Positions 11,476 to 23,199 of a stretch of DNA of 64,000 nucleotides are shown here, in pieces. The notes under the pieces are model-generated. The model worked only from the letters and a program-made list of their open reading frames with translations. It did no database searches and was not told where the DNA came from. This DNA is from Guillardia theta CCMP2712 (Eukaryota; Cryptophyceae; Pyrenomonadales; Geminigeraceae). The stretch is from assembly GCF_000315625.1 (NCBI RefSeq), contig NW_005434672.1, positions 1,239,205 to 1,303,204 of the forward strand, read 5' to 3'. Each line of letters starts with the position of its first letter. Within the stretch, counting starts at the first letter, position 1. A program made the translations under genes and the position numbers.

Positions 11476-14400
11476 TTATAGCGCGTCCATGAGCAGCATG
11501 TTGAGCTCTGCCTCCATGCTCTTTTGCGACTCTGTCAGCTCCTTGCTGATGGGAAACTTCCAGTCGCTGCTCGATGTCTTGCTTCCTTGTTTCAGCGTTC
11601 CCAAGGAAGTCCCATGCAAGTCCCACACGCACACAGCATGATCGTACGAGGACGTGAGCAAGCAGCTGATCTCAGCAGACTCATTCAAACTACGTGCCGC
11701 GGGAACATCCAACGCGTCTGCAGTCTACGTGGAGTAAGCGAGGAGGGAGCGAGGAGTGAAGCACCTGAATGAGCTCGAGCGACTTGATGGTATCAGCATG
11801 CGCGACCCACGAGAACTTGCGGGTGACGATGATGCTGTCGAACTTGGGAGCGAGAGCCTCTCCTGTGATCACGTCCCTCCCCCAGTCGAGGTCGCTGGAG
11901 ATGTCAACCGACAGGTCGTCAGTCTTCTTCATCAGCGACTCGAAGATCTGCTCCTCGTCGGGCTTTCTCTCCGTCACCCTCGCCTTCCCTTCCCGGGGAC
12001 GTGACACCAAGTGACTTGTCTGCACCCTGCCAACCAGACGCGTCAGAGAGGAGCGCGAGGAGAGGAGCGCAGGAGGAGAGTGTTCACGTACTTGGGGAAA
12101 TGACGGCCTGGGGACTTTCCCGTCTCGTCCACGCCCTGCCATGCCAGCAGACGGTCCTTCAGGTCCCGCAGGTCGTACGCCACGACTTCTCCCGAGCTCC
12201 CTGCAACGAACAAGGTGTGGGAGGACCCGTCCAAGGCGCAGCAGGTTGGGGTGTCTCTCTTGGCGGTTGCCGGGAACTGCGAAATCGACTCCATGCTCTT
12301 GCTGGGGCTCCGCAAGGATCTGAGGCGGGGGGAGCTGCAGGTCTTGGCCTTCCTCTCCACGTACCTGTCGCCCACCTTCACGATGAAGTCGAAGCGACAG
12401 ACGGGATGATGGCGGAGCCTCCAGGGCGACACCTGCCGCTAGTCACAAGATGCAGCGAGGCGGGTCAATTCACCGTCCACAAGATCACGTTGCCGTGAAA
12501 GTCTCCCGTGATGACAAGCCGATAGCTCTCGAGGAACTGCAGCATCGTGATCTCTGACTTGTGTGCGTTGAGAGATCCCGCCAGTTTGATGTCTTGGAAG
12601 TCCCACAGCCTGACGCTGCCAGCGGTAGAAGATGTGGCAATGACGCTCAAGTAGGACGAGTAGGCCATGCAGGAGATGTCGGTGGAGTGACAGTCAATCT
12701 GCCGCAAGCTTCTCGTTTCATGCGGAGACGCGTCATGATGGACTCGTACTCGCCCTCCCCAAGAAGCAGAGATGATGCTCTTGTACTTGTGACAGTAGGC
12801 GAGCGCGCATACGTCTGCGTCATGCGGCTCCAAGAACTTCATCAGACCTCCGTTGAGCACGTTGTACACTCCTATGCAGCCTCGCTCGTCGCCTGCGATC
12901 ACTCGCCGCTCGCGATTCCCGAGGCACATGGCGGTGATTCTTGCGGTGGCGACGTCGCGAAAGGTTTTTGACAAGAGGCCGGTGGAAGCATTCCAGATCC
13001 GGACGTTTCTACCGGAGGCAGTGATGATAGCGTGGTTGACAATGGAGTAGATGGCGGCAACGACTGGCTCCTCGTCTGCCAGCTGTGGCTTCGTCGGATG
13101 ATCATGATCGAGGCAGAACAACCTGTGGAGGCGAAGAGTCTCAGGGCGGCAGGCGGAGATGACTATCCTGTCTATCCTGGAGACATAGGTCATGGATGAC
13201 GCTGTTCCCGGCGCTATGTGCTCGATCTGAATCGTCTGAGTGCACATGAAGTTTCGTGTATCCCACACCTACTCGCAGGCGTTAGCGCAAGCGCGTGAGG
13301 GAGGACTCACCTTGACGAATCCCTCGACGTCGCTGGTGATGATCTTTTCACTGCCAACAACTACTCGAAGACCGACGATGATGCCGACGTGACCGTACAA
13401 GTTGAAGAGCGGCTCCTCTAAGAGTGGGTTCCAGACCTTGCAGACTTTGTCATAGCTTGTGGAGATGAGGTAGCGCTGAGATGCGATGTAGGCAAGCGAG
13501 TGTACGCCCTTGAGGTGGCCGTCTAGAGTATGTCGCAGCTTATGGGTGTTGAGATCCCAAACAAGAATCATCGAGTCCAAGGAGGATGTGACGAGCAGTC
13601 CCAGGTCAGGAAGCGCCACCAGGTCTGTGACAACGTCCATGTGGGCGCGGAAGAATCCGGTTTGCAAGATCGCGATCTCCTCGCTCCCGGTAGCTTCAGC
13701 GTTCCGTCGAGGGACCTGGAAGAGCAGGACGTTGCCGTCTGTGGAGCCTCCGTAGAGGGTGAAGTTGTAAGAGTCCCAGGCGAGGGAAGACAAGACCTGA
13801 TTGCAAGGCAGCACCTGTCTCTGAGTGAACGTGTAGGCCCCCCACACTATCAGCAAGGAGTCTGACGCCGAAGTCACAATGTAGTCGGTTCCACTCAAGT
13901 AGAGACAACGAAGAGCTGCTCCCTTGTGGCCCACGAGGCTGTCAGTCCACGTGAGCGTTTCAACATCGTAGACCTTGAAGACAGATGAATCTTTCTCCGT
14001 CACTACAATCTTATCCATCACATCTAAAGTCTCAAGCCTCTCGATTTCTCCGTCTTTCATGTTCATATGCACGGCAAGGCTGCCTTGCCCTCGCTTGTCT
14101 CGAGTCTCTGAGATGTGGTAGGTCAAGTTTGCGTCTGCTGTCCTCTCGTGAGTGGTTTGACTCGATCGTCCCATCTCGAGATTGAACTCAAAGATTTCTT
14201 CCCACGTAACAACACCGTCTCCATCAATGTCTAGGGTATCGTAAACCTCACAGAGGTTTGTAATCATGGACGTTTGATCTTTCCAGTCTCTGCTTGGCAA
14301 GAAGGCCACTAGGATGTGAACAAACTCTGTCAGATTCACTCTGTCCCCAAGAGCATGAATCGCTTTCTGCACAGATTGTAAAGTTTGCGGTGTCAACTTG

Positions 14401-15059
14401 CCCAAAACTTCATCTGCTGTGTAAAATGTACCAACCTTCTCGGATGATGCAGTCAATCCTGAATACTCTGCGTTTGAATAGATCCGATTGAGAGTCTCCT
14501 GAACCCCTCTAAATTTCTCCATGTTCTTGAAAACTGCTACTGCTCGGTTTTCTGAGTCAAACTGACTTCTGGTTTCTTTCTGCAGCGGGAGAAAACTTTG
14601 CTCGCTCGCTAGTTTTTCAAGTTCCCGCACTCCCATCCGGATCTACTCCACCAAAGCAATCAAGGAAAATATCACAGAGCATAGCCAGCTTACCTTCGGG
14701 CCGTTCCTCTGCATCTCAAACAAGCTCTGTCGGACGCGCGCTGGGCGACTCATCATCTTCAAACCGCTTTCCTTGTCAACTTGCAAGAGAGTTTGGCTTC
14801 GTCGTTTTGACATCTGCCTTCGCAACTCCAGCTTGGCTTCGAGCTCGCTTGAGACCTTGAAGTTGGCACGGCCCTGGTCAAGGACATCTTGTACTCTTTC
14901 AAGGAGCTTGCCAACTCTGATGCTTCGCTCTGTGATGTCCATGAATCGATCATCTTCTGCGCCCTTCCTTGGCACGGCTGGTCTGACGTCCATGAGATAC
15001 GAGGGAACAGGTGAGGGATTACGGAGATTCCTCGGAGCTGAGTTATCTTTACCTTGCAT
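11476..15059 (-). CDS. EF-hand and WD40 protein, WDR49/CFAP337-like
   Basis: Six exons fit with GT-AG joints and consistent phase: 14694-15059, 13311-14642, 12474-13268, 12092-12432, 11765-12026 and 11476-11724, giving about 1114 residues. Exon 2 carries a canonical EF-hand (YDTLDIDGDGVVTWEEIFEF), then a long run of WD40 blades such as SASDSLLIVW, TSSLDSMILVWDLN, STSYDKVCKVWNP and, across the next junction, GFVKVWDTRNF. Further blades follow in exon 3 (ASGRNVRIWNASTG; ATSSTAGSVRLWDF), in exon 4 and in exon 6 (LTSSYDHAVCVWDLHG). EF-hands in front of two WD40 propellers is the layout of WDR49/EFCAB8, known as CFAP337 in ciliates and linked to radial spoke 3 and the nexin link. A ciliary role is therefore likely; orthology is inferred. 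Confidence 0.7.
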
Positions 15060-15432
15060 GCTCCTATACTAGGATGTTGACTACGATTTCATATTCCACC
15101 CGCGGAGAAGTTGAAGCGGTTTGAGCGGTGCGAACGTGATCAAACCATTGAGATTTCATTTCTTGTCTCATTTCTTGTCTCATTTCTTGTCTCTGTCCTC
15201 ATCGTCCTTCATGCCATCTTTCGCTGCTTTGCTTGGCATCCTACTGAGCCGGGCAGGCCAACGGCACTGCGGCACTGTGAGTAACCATTCTTTCCCTGAG
15301 GCGGGCACGATTAGAATCCGCTCATCATGGGCCCGGGCAGAAGTAGATATGATAGCTCATAATTCGCTGCCTCTTTTTAAATTTTACGAGTGGCTGAGCG
15401 GGGATGTGGTCAACAACACAATTTCACGTGCC
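15060..15432. promoter_or_regulatory. Divergent intergenic spacer between WDR49-like gene and TMA16
   Basis: The 373 bp between two start codons that face away from each other must hold promoter elements for both genes. Visible in it is a perfect threefold 12-bp repeat, CATTTCTTGTCT, at 15157-15192. No TATA box or other named site could be assigned. Confidence 0.45.
15157..15192 (+). repeat. Three perfect copies of CATTTCTTGTCT
   Basis: Three consecutive 12-bp units sit in the divergent promoter spacer upstream of TMA16. The repeat could be a chance microsatellite or a clustered binding site. Confidence 0.9.
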
Positions 15433-16702
15433 ATGGCGAAGACAAAGGGAGCACCAGGAGTCAAGGTAATGAGAGGAGGAGGAAAAGACAGGAAGGCAAA
15501 CTAGTAGCTGATAGGCAGACAACCCTACGAATAATGGATAATGTGCTGGAGGCCCCCAGGGAAGGGCCTGGGTCTTCCACTAGTAGCTGCTAGAGATGAT
15601 GGTACAGGAAGACGAACAAGTAGCTGCTAGAGATCGCGTGTAGAGAGAGTGGTGGTGGTGGTCAGGGGTAAGGAGGAAGATTGATGATCAGGAGAAAGAG
15701 GATCATGAACAGGACAGGTAGCTGCGATGATGGGGCAAAGAATGTGGAGGAGAACGAGTCTTTGGGACCGGAGTAGGGGTGGGAGGCAACAGAGTGGGAA
15801 GAGACAGTGGAGATGAAGCGATGGGAGAAGAGGCATAAAATTAGGAGCATCATAAATCACAGCGAGTGTAGGCATGAAACAGGTGCGAGTCAGTGATCTG
15901 ATGTTTCATTTTGATAGACCAAGGTCAAGATCGACAGTGTCAGGGGGATGAAGATAAAAAAACTTGTATGATCTGTTGTATCTCCATACATGAAGATGGC
16001 TCAACAATTCTGCAGAATGCAATGCATCCCAAGAGTCGCAAAGCGGCGAAAACGCACAAAGAATTGATTCACATTGATAAGTATGTTTCAGTAATGCTGC
16101 CTTGTAGACTCACTGACTGCGACTAGATGTGCGCTACACATCCAAACCAAGGACCTCAAATGGAAGCCAGAACGTAAAGGGCATCGTTCGGTCACGTGTT
16201 TGCTGAATGACGTGCACAGTCACGAAGATGCACTGGTTTCAGAAGGCGGTGTGGATGGACGCCAAGGACGTCTACACCCGACAAGAACTCAACGACCTTG
16301 CGTTGGAGTTCATTTGCCGCAACGACGATGAGATCATGGAGGCGAAAGCAGCAGCGTTCGCAGGTCCTTCCAACGCCCTATAGTTACCTGACTGACCCTT
16401 TTGAAGGCTCTGCGACGATAAAGCGAATTGCTCCGACAAGTCAGGTAGGAATGGATCTTGCAAACAGAGTCCATGATCAGGTGAGAGGATAGAAATAGTC
16501 TGGTATCAAGTGAAAAAGTTTGCAGGAGCAATACACGAATGTTTCATTCAAAGTCCCCGACTTGACCAACTCCAAGGTTATCCGAAGCTTGAAAGATTGG
16601 AAGACAGGAAATGTTGACCAAATGCGGAACATCAAAACAATACTGATAGGAAACAAAGATGCCGTTCAAGAAGGAAAACTGATCCTCATGGAAAACAGTT
16701 AG
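15433..16702 (+). CDS. TMA16: TMA16-like 60S ribosome biogenesis/translation-associated protein
   Basis: Exons with GT-AG borders: 15433-15465 (MAKTKGAPGVK), 15918-15965 (TKVKIDSVRGMKIKKL), 16016 to about 16095 (NAMHPKSRKAAKTHKEL), about 16216-16363 (MHWFQKAVWMDAKDVYTRQE), 16407-16480, and 16525-16702 ending in TAG. The pieces line up in order with the Tma16 family: the HPxSRKA motif near the N-terminus, the WFQ block followed by an acidic helix, and a C-terminal V/IPDLxN...W block (FKVPDLTNSKVIRSLKDW). Tma16 associates with pre-60S particles late in assembly. The region 16096-16215 may hold one more small exon, because the joint there does not keep phase as I read it. The gene is convergent with the TOG-like gene, 30 bp away. 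Confidence 0.75.
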
Positions 16703-16732
16703 TAAAGAAATTCTCTATCTCTCTAGTGCAAA

Positions 16733-18428
16733 CTACACAGGTGGAAGGGCTTCGATCTTCACCTCCGCCTCACCTCGTCGGTTTTTCTTCTTGAGCGACA
16801 GAGCGAGACGCGTGGCAAAGAGCAGAACAGATCGCAACGGGTAGGAGAGGAGCAGCCAAACTCGAAAGAGAGGAGCCTTGTATGTGCCTTGCAGCCTCAC
16901 GATTTTCCAGCCTTTCATGTCCGTCTCGGCGCTTTTGTCCTTGACTCTGTCCTCCGAAGAGGATTCTTCGCCATCGGCTGACGTCTTTGGGTTGCTGGGA
17001 GACAGATGGGCAAGGACTTGACCGCGCTCGGCCTCGAGCTCGGCAGCGATCTCCAGTCGGAGACTTTCAAGTCTCCTGATTTCTTCGCTCAGCTCATTAT
17101 TCTTCAATTCAAGCTTCTGAACATCTTCCTGCGCTTGTGTGTAGATGTCAGACATGTTCTTGATCTGCCAATATCATCGTCAAAGTCGTTTACAACTTTC
17201 AAATGGTACCTGCAGATCAAACTCAAAACTCTTTGTGTCGAATGAGCGGATCTGCGCCTGCAAGCTCTCAACATAGGCGTTGTCGTACAGATGATTCCTC
17301 CTATATTGCTCGAATTCCTCTTTCAGCATAAGGCAGTGCAAGCAAGCATTCCCAGCCTTCTCCTCATGGATATGCGCAGCCTCCGACTCTTCGGCATCTT
17401 GCCAGGAGATTATCGTCCTGGAGTCGCTGGAGGATTCTTTGAGGTCCACATTACGAGGTTCTTGTCTGGGAGAGGTTTCAGCCGAGGGGCTCTCGAGGGG
17501 GTTCAAAGCGGGGTTAGAGTCGCTCCCCTCGTTCCACAGGTTGCGCTTGAGGCTCGAGGCCTCTGCTTCAAGGCTCTCGCCACTCAGGAGAAGATCGTTG
17601 CAGTCCAACGCAAACTGACGAATCTCCGGGCTTGCGTCCAGCGAGCAGACCTGAAGTGCGTCCTGGACCTTGTCGTTGGTGCGAACTGAGGTATCAGATC
17701 GCAAAATATTCAAGAGATGCTCAGCACAAAAGGCCTTCTGCTTGTTGTCGCTCTGTATCATAATGTCGCAGAGCTTGCTCACGACCAGATCCGAAGACAG
17801 ATTCTGAAGAATGAACTCCAGACTAGTTTCGGCTTGACGAGAAGAAGCCACCCCTCCTCCACTGGCTGCCATCTCAACGATCTTGGGAATCGCACTGTCC
17901 AATAAGAAGTTTATAGCAACTGTCTTTTTGCCTTCACGACTTTGCTCTGAAAGTTCCTCCAGCAGTGCCAGGCATTCGAGTGTCACAGTCTGCTCAGAGT
18001 GGAATAGATTGGTAAGGATTGTATCGCTGAAGTGAGAAAACTTGTTCCAGAAGACTTCACTTGCTGTCTCGTCAGCCTTCAAAACTCCACCATGCAAGAG
18101 CAGGCGAAGTGCTCGCAGGGCCTGCACCACTTGAATCCAATGATTGTTCTTCGGGGACGTCACATCAAGCTTTCTTTGCACCTTATGGAGGAGAAGTCAG
18201 CATTGAGAGATTTGCAAACAACAATCACCTCATACAATGCTACCGTGAGTTGATCAGCAGAAATGATTGTGCTTTGGTCGCCCTCTCCCATCAATTTGGC
18301 TTGCTTGATATCCATCATTTTCGATGCCTTCATGTTGCCAAGTCGCTGAGTTGATGATGTCGATCTGAATGATCCTTGGCTTGTGACACTCGCGGTATCT
18401 TCTACGAGGAGGTTGACTTCTTGTTTCA
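16733..18428 (-). CDS. CLASP/TOG-like HEAT-repeat protein with C-terminal coiled coil
   Basis: Exons: 18229 to about 18428 (start tentatively Met at 18428), 17210-18181, and 16733-17164. The first intron is only 47 bp (18182-18228) and restores the frame VALYE-VQRKLDVTSPKNNHW. The following about 200 residues are paired helices of the CLASP N-terminal/TOG type (WIQVVQALRALRLLLHGG; VTLECLALLEELSEQSREG; SLEFILQNLSSDLVVSKL). A Ser-rich linker and coiled coil follow (KLELKNNELSEEIRRLESLR). The last 50 residues hold a hydrophobic but Arg-containing segment (RVWLLLSYPLRSVLLFA) and a basic end. TOG domains bind tubulin, so a microtubule-associated role is likely. The N-terminus may extend further upstream. 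Confidence 0.6.
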
Positions 18429-18603
18429 TGACTCTATCAAGACAGCAGCAATCAGTCTCAAGGTTTCGACAGCCTCTGCAGCATGGCGAACCTTCCACTA
18501 TTTCCTGACCTCCCTCCCACCCATCGCGATTACAAGTCTGCGCAATTGTCTTCTTGTACTCCCCTCCTCCTCCTCTCTCCTTTATCTACTCCCCTCCTCT
18601 TCT

Positions 18604-18673
18604 GGCTCTGCTCTTCTGGCTCTGCTCTTCTTGCTCTGCTCTTCTTGCTCTGCTCTTCTTGCTCTGCTCTTCT
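18604..18673. repeat. 14-bp tandem repeat, five copies (KGCTCTGCTCTTCT)
   Basis: Five consecutive 14-bp units, two starting GG and three starting TG, are followed by CATAG. The surrounding 18540-18600 is also C/T-rich. It lies upstream of the TOG-like gene (minus) and gives rise to spurious Leu-rich frames. Confidence 0.9.
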
Positions 18674-18859
18674 CATAGAATTTCTTGTTTGCCAGGTTCA
18701 ACAAACAAGTACAACTCCCTTTTTTGAACTTCATCTGTTAGGACACCGGAAACCACGATAGCTGGTAGACCATGTTTAATTGTTTTCAGCTAATTGCATT
18801 TTTGAGGTGTAAGTTTTCAGGGCGACGCAAGTGTGCGAAATTTCAGAGCGACAAGGAGA

Positions 18860-18965
18860 AAACGAGGAGCGAAGCAGAGGAGAGGAGAGAGGAGAGAGGA
18901 GAGGAGAGAGGAGAGGAGAAGAGAGAGGAGAGGAGCAGAGGAGAAGAGAAGAGCACAGAAGACAC
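18860..18965. repeat. Purine-rich GAGAGGA low-complexity tract
   Basis: About 100 bp of GAGAGGAGAG-type repeat lies between the TOG-like gene and the MAP kinase gene, which diverge from this spacer. No gene is visible in 18700-19070. Confidence 0.8.
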
Positions 18966-19073
18966 AAGAGTGTAAGAGAGAACATGATAGGGTATCAGGT
19001 TGAATCGTGACGATGCTCAGAAGTCGCAAAATGTGGGTTTGAATAGACAGGGGGGAGAGGTCACAGCGGAGAA

Positions 19074-21119
19074 ATGAAGAACCGCGTCATCCTCACGATG
19101 GTCGTCGCTCTCTACCAGCACCTTACGGGGCATGAGAGTCAAGCGTACTCGATGATCACTCACAGGTTTGAGAGTCCATGGCAGATGCGCAGAAACCACA
19201 AGATCGCGGGGAAATGGCTGGAAGCACCAAGACCTGTTGGTGCAAGGCATGCGCGGCAGCTTTCGCCTCCGCTGACTACTCCTACTGCCCTGTCCTCGTC
19301 GTTCAAAGACGGCAGTGAGACTTCGCCTCACAAGGTTCAGGAAGCAGACATCTCTGTGGATGATGTGTGGAGCCACAGCTTGAGCACGTCACGGCAAGAA
19401 GCATCTGCTGTGCTCCGTCTGGGGTCCGTTGTGAGGATGCAGTCAGCAGAATACTCAAAGAGAATGCTGGCGCAGAAGATCATCGAGGCCAACCATCCCT
19501 TGCTCTTCATGCTCATCTTTCGCTGGCCCATGGAGTGGCTGCGGGGAGAGAGAGCGCTGCGGCAGATCGCGAGGAATCTCCCCGTTGCGGAAAGGAACGA
19601 GAGCCAGGAGCTTCCTGTCCCAGGCAACGCTGGAGCTCCAGAAACGTTTGACCTGAGCAGCCGCTACAAGATCAGTGGGAAGGTCGGGAAAGGAGCGTTT
19701 GCTTCCGTCATGTGCGCCAAGGACACGATCCTTGATAAAGTCGTGGCCATCAAGTGCGCAGCAGACGCGATTCCTGATCATCATGCATATCATCGTCTCG
19801 CGCGTGAGGTCGGACTCTTGCGACAGGTGAGATGAGTGAGAAGAGGGAAGGAACGAGAATGACAAGAAGGTTGACAGCTCCGAGGGCACTCCAACATCAT
19901 CTCAATCTCCAACTCCATCATCCGACACCGCGAGGTCTTCGACCAAACCTTGCAGAGCAAGCGGAACGTGACAGACGTGTACCTCATCACTGACCTCATG
20001 ATGGCGGACCTGTCGAAGCTCATGGACTCTGATTGCGTCTTCACTAACGAGCAGGTGCGATGTATCATGTTTCAGTTCCTGCGAGCTCTTGCTCACCTTC
20101 ACCACTGTGAGATCATTCATCGCGACATCAAACCCTCCAACCTCCTCCTCGATCGCTTGTGGCACCTCAAGATCTGTGACCTCGGCATAGCCCGCGAGGC
20201 CATGATTAGCGCGAGCAGGGAGAGGATGGAGGACTTTGACATCCACTTCACGGACTACGTGGTGACGAGACCCTACCGGGCGCCGGAGCTCCTCATGGGC
20301 AGCAAGAACTACACCAGTGCCGTCGACATGTGGGCTGCTGGCTGCATCCTCGCGGAGCTCATTGCCGGGCAGATGGAGATTGATCAAGCGCCCATGACGA
20401 GGAATACAAGCGCCGGCATGATTCGCCTGCCCTTGTTCCCCGGCTTCGACCACCGTGATATGGTGCAGAGAATAATTCATGCGCTAGGACATCCTTCGGA
20501 CGAGGTGGGAGCGGGAGGAGGCGGCTTAAGGCTCATGGCGTGTGCAGGTGCTGGACAGGCTGTGTTTGTGGGAGCCAAGGGCCAAGAACTTTGTGCAGAA
20601 GCAAGCCTACCGCTACTGTGACCTTGAGACCAAGAAGGAGTTTCACGGAGTCGAGAACTCTCTCGAGTACTGCTCATTGGATGGAGAAGAGAGGGTCAGC
20701 TTGTGCTTCTTCTCTTTCTTCTGCTTCTTCTTCTCTTCCTCCGGGTTGTTGTTCTGCCCGCCCCCCCCCTTGACGTTTCTCGTCAGGTCAACTTCAGGGC
20801 TATTTTTCCTTGGGGGGATGATGACGCGGTGGACCTCATGGAGAAGCTGCTCGTTTACGATCCCGAGCAGCGACTGACGGCCGAGGAAGCGCTCGAGCAC
20901 CCGTACTTCAAGAAGCACGTGGACAAGTACGTGCAAGAGCACATGAACATGTCCGTGATAACGCAGAACGACGCTGAGATTGTAAGCGTGTTTCTCTTGT
21001 GTTTGAGGTCATTCACCTTTCTCCAGGCGTTCCGTCGTGCAGCCGTCCGTAGCGCAGGAAAGAGCTGGGAGAAATTTTGGGAAGAGCGCGATAGAAAGAA
21101 TTGGAAGCGAAGCGCTTGA
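19074..21119 (+). CDS. MAP kinase with TDY activation motif
   Basis: The exon starting at Met 19074 encodes an N-terminal extension of about 185 residues that begins with a hydrophobic stretch, then the kinase domain: glycine loop [15 protein letters not shown] lysine, catalytic loop [10 protein letters not shown], magnesium loop DLG (in place of DFG), and the dual-phosphorylation lip [14 protein letters not shown], a T-D-Y motif as in plant group D MAP kinases. The lip is followed by [19 protein letters not shown]. Introns interrupt at about 19827, 20502, 20689 and 20981, each GT-AG and in phase. The C-terminal lobe ends with [20 protein letters not shown] and a basic tail to TGA 21117-21119. 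It should phosphorylate Ser/Thr-Pro sites downstream of a MAP2K. The long, possibly membrane-directing N-terminus is unusual. Confidence 0.88.
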
Positions 21120-21520
21120 AAGCCACGATGCGGATGCTCGTGATTGATTTACCCCAGTCGTTATTTAGTCTTGGTACATTTGATCTGCTTTTGCCCCAGA
21201 TCCTTAGCCGCATCTCCCTGTTCGATCCACTCCATGCAAAAGTACTGGAATTGCAGAATTTACCGGCGGTAGTGCAAAAAACAAGAAAGAGAATGCAACG
21301 GTTGTTTAGAGAAGCTGATCTAAGTCGAAATCTGGTGCCATCCAAGACAGCGAGTGTAACTCATTGTTGTCTTGATTTGCCCCTGATTGCCACAAGTTCT
21401 GGCAGCAAGTGAGTAAGCACAAGAAGAATTAAATTACAGAGGCATGCCTGAGGAACATGGTTGCTGGGCATTGGCGGTACGGGCCGCTGCTTTCATGTAG
21501 TCAAGCGAGGCGTTATGAGA

Positions 21521-23192
21521 TCACCAGCAACTGCTCACCTGTGCTTGCATCTGCCATGTCTTGGTAGCAGGGCTGTCGGTGGTCCTCACATTGCCTACTG
21601 AGTTCATGTGCGGAGACATTCCATGCGCGAACAAGTTGGGGGACATGGAACCCTGCGTCCAATTCACGCCATCCAGATCGTTGTCACCTACAAAAACAAT
21701 CATCCAACAAAAGACTGGAAACAAATGTGCATACCTGGTCTTCGGCGCGATTCTATGAACACGTTGTCTTGGTTCACATTTGTATGCTGCATATACTGAC
21801 CTCCGTTATGTTCGTTTTCTGTCTTGACAGGTCGTCCTGCACCTGTGTCACTATGACACAAATTGAAACGTGGCAGACCTCCATTCTGGATCAAAATTTG
21901 AGCCTGCAAGTTGGAATCTGCAAAGAGTAGTGTAAAGCTTCCATTACGCAAATGGATGAGCTCTTACATAGATTTCTGAGATTTTCGATCTCTGAGGACG
22001 ATGATTCTAACTTGTTGAGGAGTTCCTGGTTGGAAGTGTATCAGAAATTTAAGATACTGAGATACCGTAAAAGAATTTTTACTAACCTGGCGTTCTGACA
22101 TCAAAGCTTGAGAGAGTGCACGCAGCGACGCATTCTCATCTTCCAGGGTTTTGATCCGGTCGTGAAGTTGCTTGGAGTTTTCGTCGTTAGTCCCTCCAGT
22201 TGCCAGCCTGTTCAGACTGTTGCTAGAAGAACTCTTAGGCATTGAGTTGCTGTTGCTGGGTCTGCTGCCAGACTTTCCATTCATCATATTCGGCACATTT
22301 CCACGAATTCCATTGCTGAAATTGCTCTTTTCATTCTGCAAATTCCTTCAGTGAAACCAATAATGTTTCAATGATTAGTGTCGATTCGGTGCAAATCTTG
22401 AGTATCCTGTATTCAATTTCAAATCATCAACAGAACGATGAATGCCTTTGAATGAAGAAACATCAAAGTCACTTTCAAGTCACTCAATGCAATATATACA
22501 ACCAGAATATGCTTCGAACGTCTCAGAAACATTGTCAAAATCGCCACCATCGTCATCCCCGCCCGGACTCCACGTGTCACCGCCACTTTCCGAGGGCAAT
22601 TGACCGTTCCCTGTTAAGAGATATTCTCCTACATATTTGTCAAAATCATGTATACCAGAATGAAGAGAACAGAGTACGTTGCATCTCCAATTTTCTTATT
22701 TCTTCATCCAAATTCCCTTGGCCATCTGTAGTGTATCGTTGTTCTGCCTTCAAAGACGCAATCTTTTTCTCTAAGCTCCTCAGCTTTCGATGAGGCCATT
22801 GCATGACACCATACTTTCTACATAATTTCTTCAAAGCAGTGGTGCACATCCCGAACTTTTTGGCAACCTTGAATTAGCAAATTCAGTGATGCAATGTCAG
22901 TGAGCAGTGCGGGAACCTCGTTCAGAGGCATGTTAAAATGATCTCGCAATTCTTTCTCTGAGAGCATCGGCATCTGCAAATGAACGTAACTATGCAATCA
23001 CGAATCGCAAAACCATACCCTCGCACCACCCACGAGTCCCTGCAGTGACGGTGACGAAGCACCGCTGCTCATGAGGGAGTGGCCATCCATGTTCTCATGC
23101 GATCTGCATCGCAAATCAGCATGATTGCGAGCGATAAGATGGCACAAGACTCGACCTGACTCTGCGCAGGGTTGAAGACTGAACCGATTCAT
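21521..23192 (-). CDS. RWP-RK domain transcription factor
   Basis: The domain is split by an intron of about 50 bp: LSEKELRDHFNMPLNE joins AKKFGMCTTALKKLCRKYG, followed by VMQWPHRKLRSLEKKI, the RWP-RK signature in the form QWPHRK. This is the DNA-binding core of NIN-like and RKD proteins of green algae, plants and several protists, which control nitrogen responses or gamete fate. A coiled coil follows the domain (to about 22650). Downstream exons are an acidic one near 22510-22610 (GGDTWSPGGDDDGGDFDNV), a Ser/Asn-rich one with a second coiled coil (about 22090-22330, IKTLEDENASLRALSQAL), and Gln/Asn-rich exons to a stop at 21521. The start is probably at or below 23192; the first-exon phase is not settled. 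Confidence 0.82.
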
Positions 23193-23199
23193 CCCCGAG

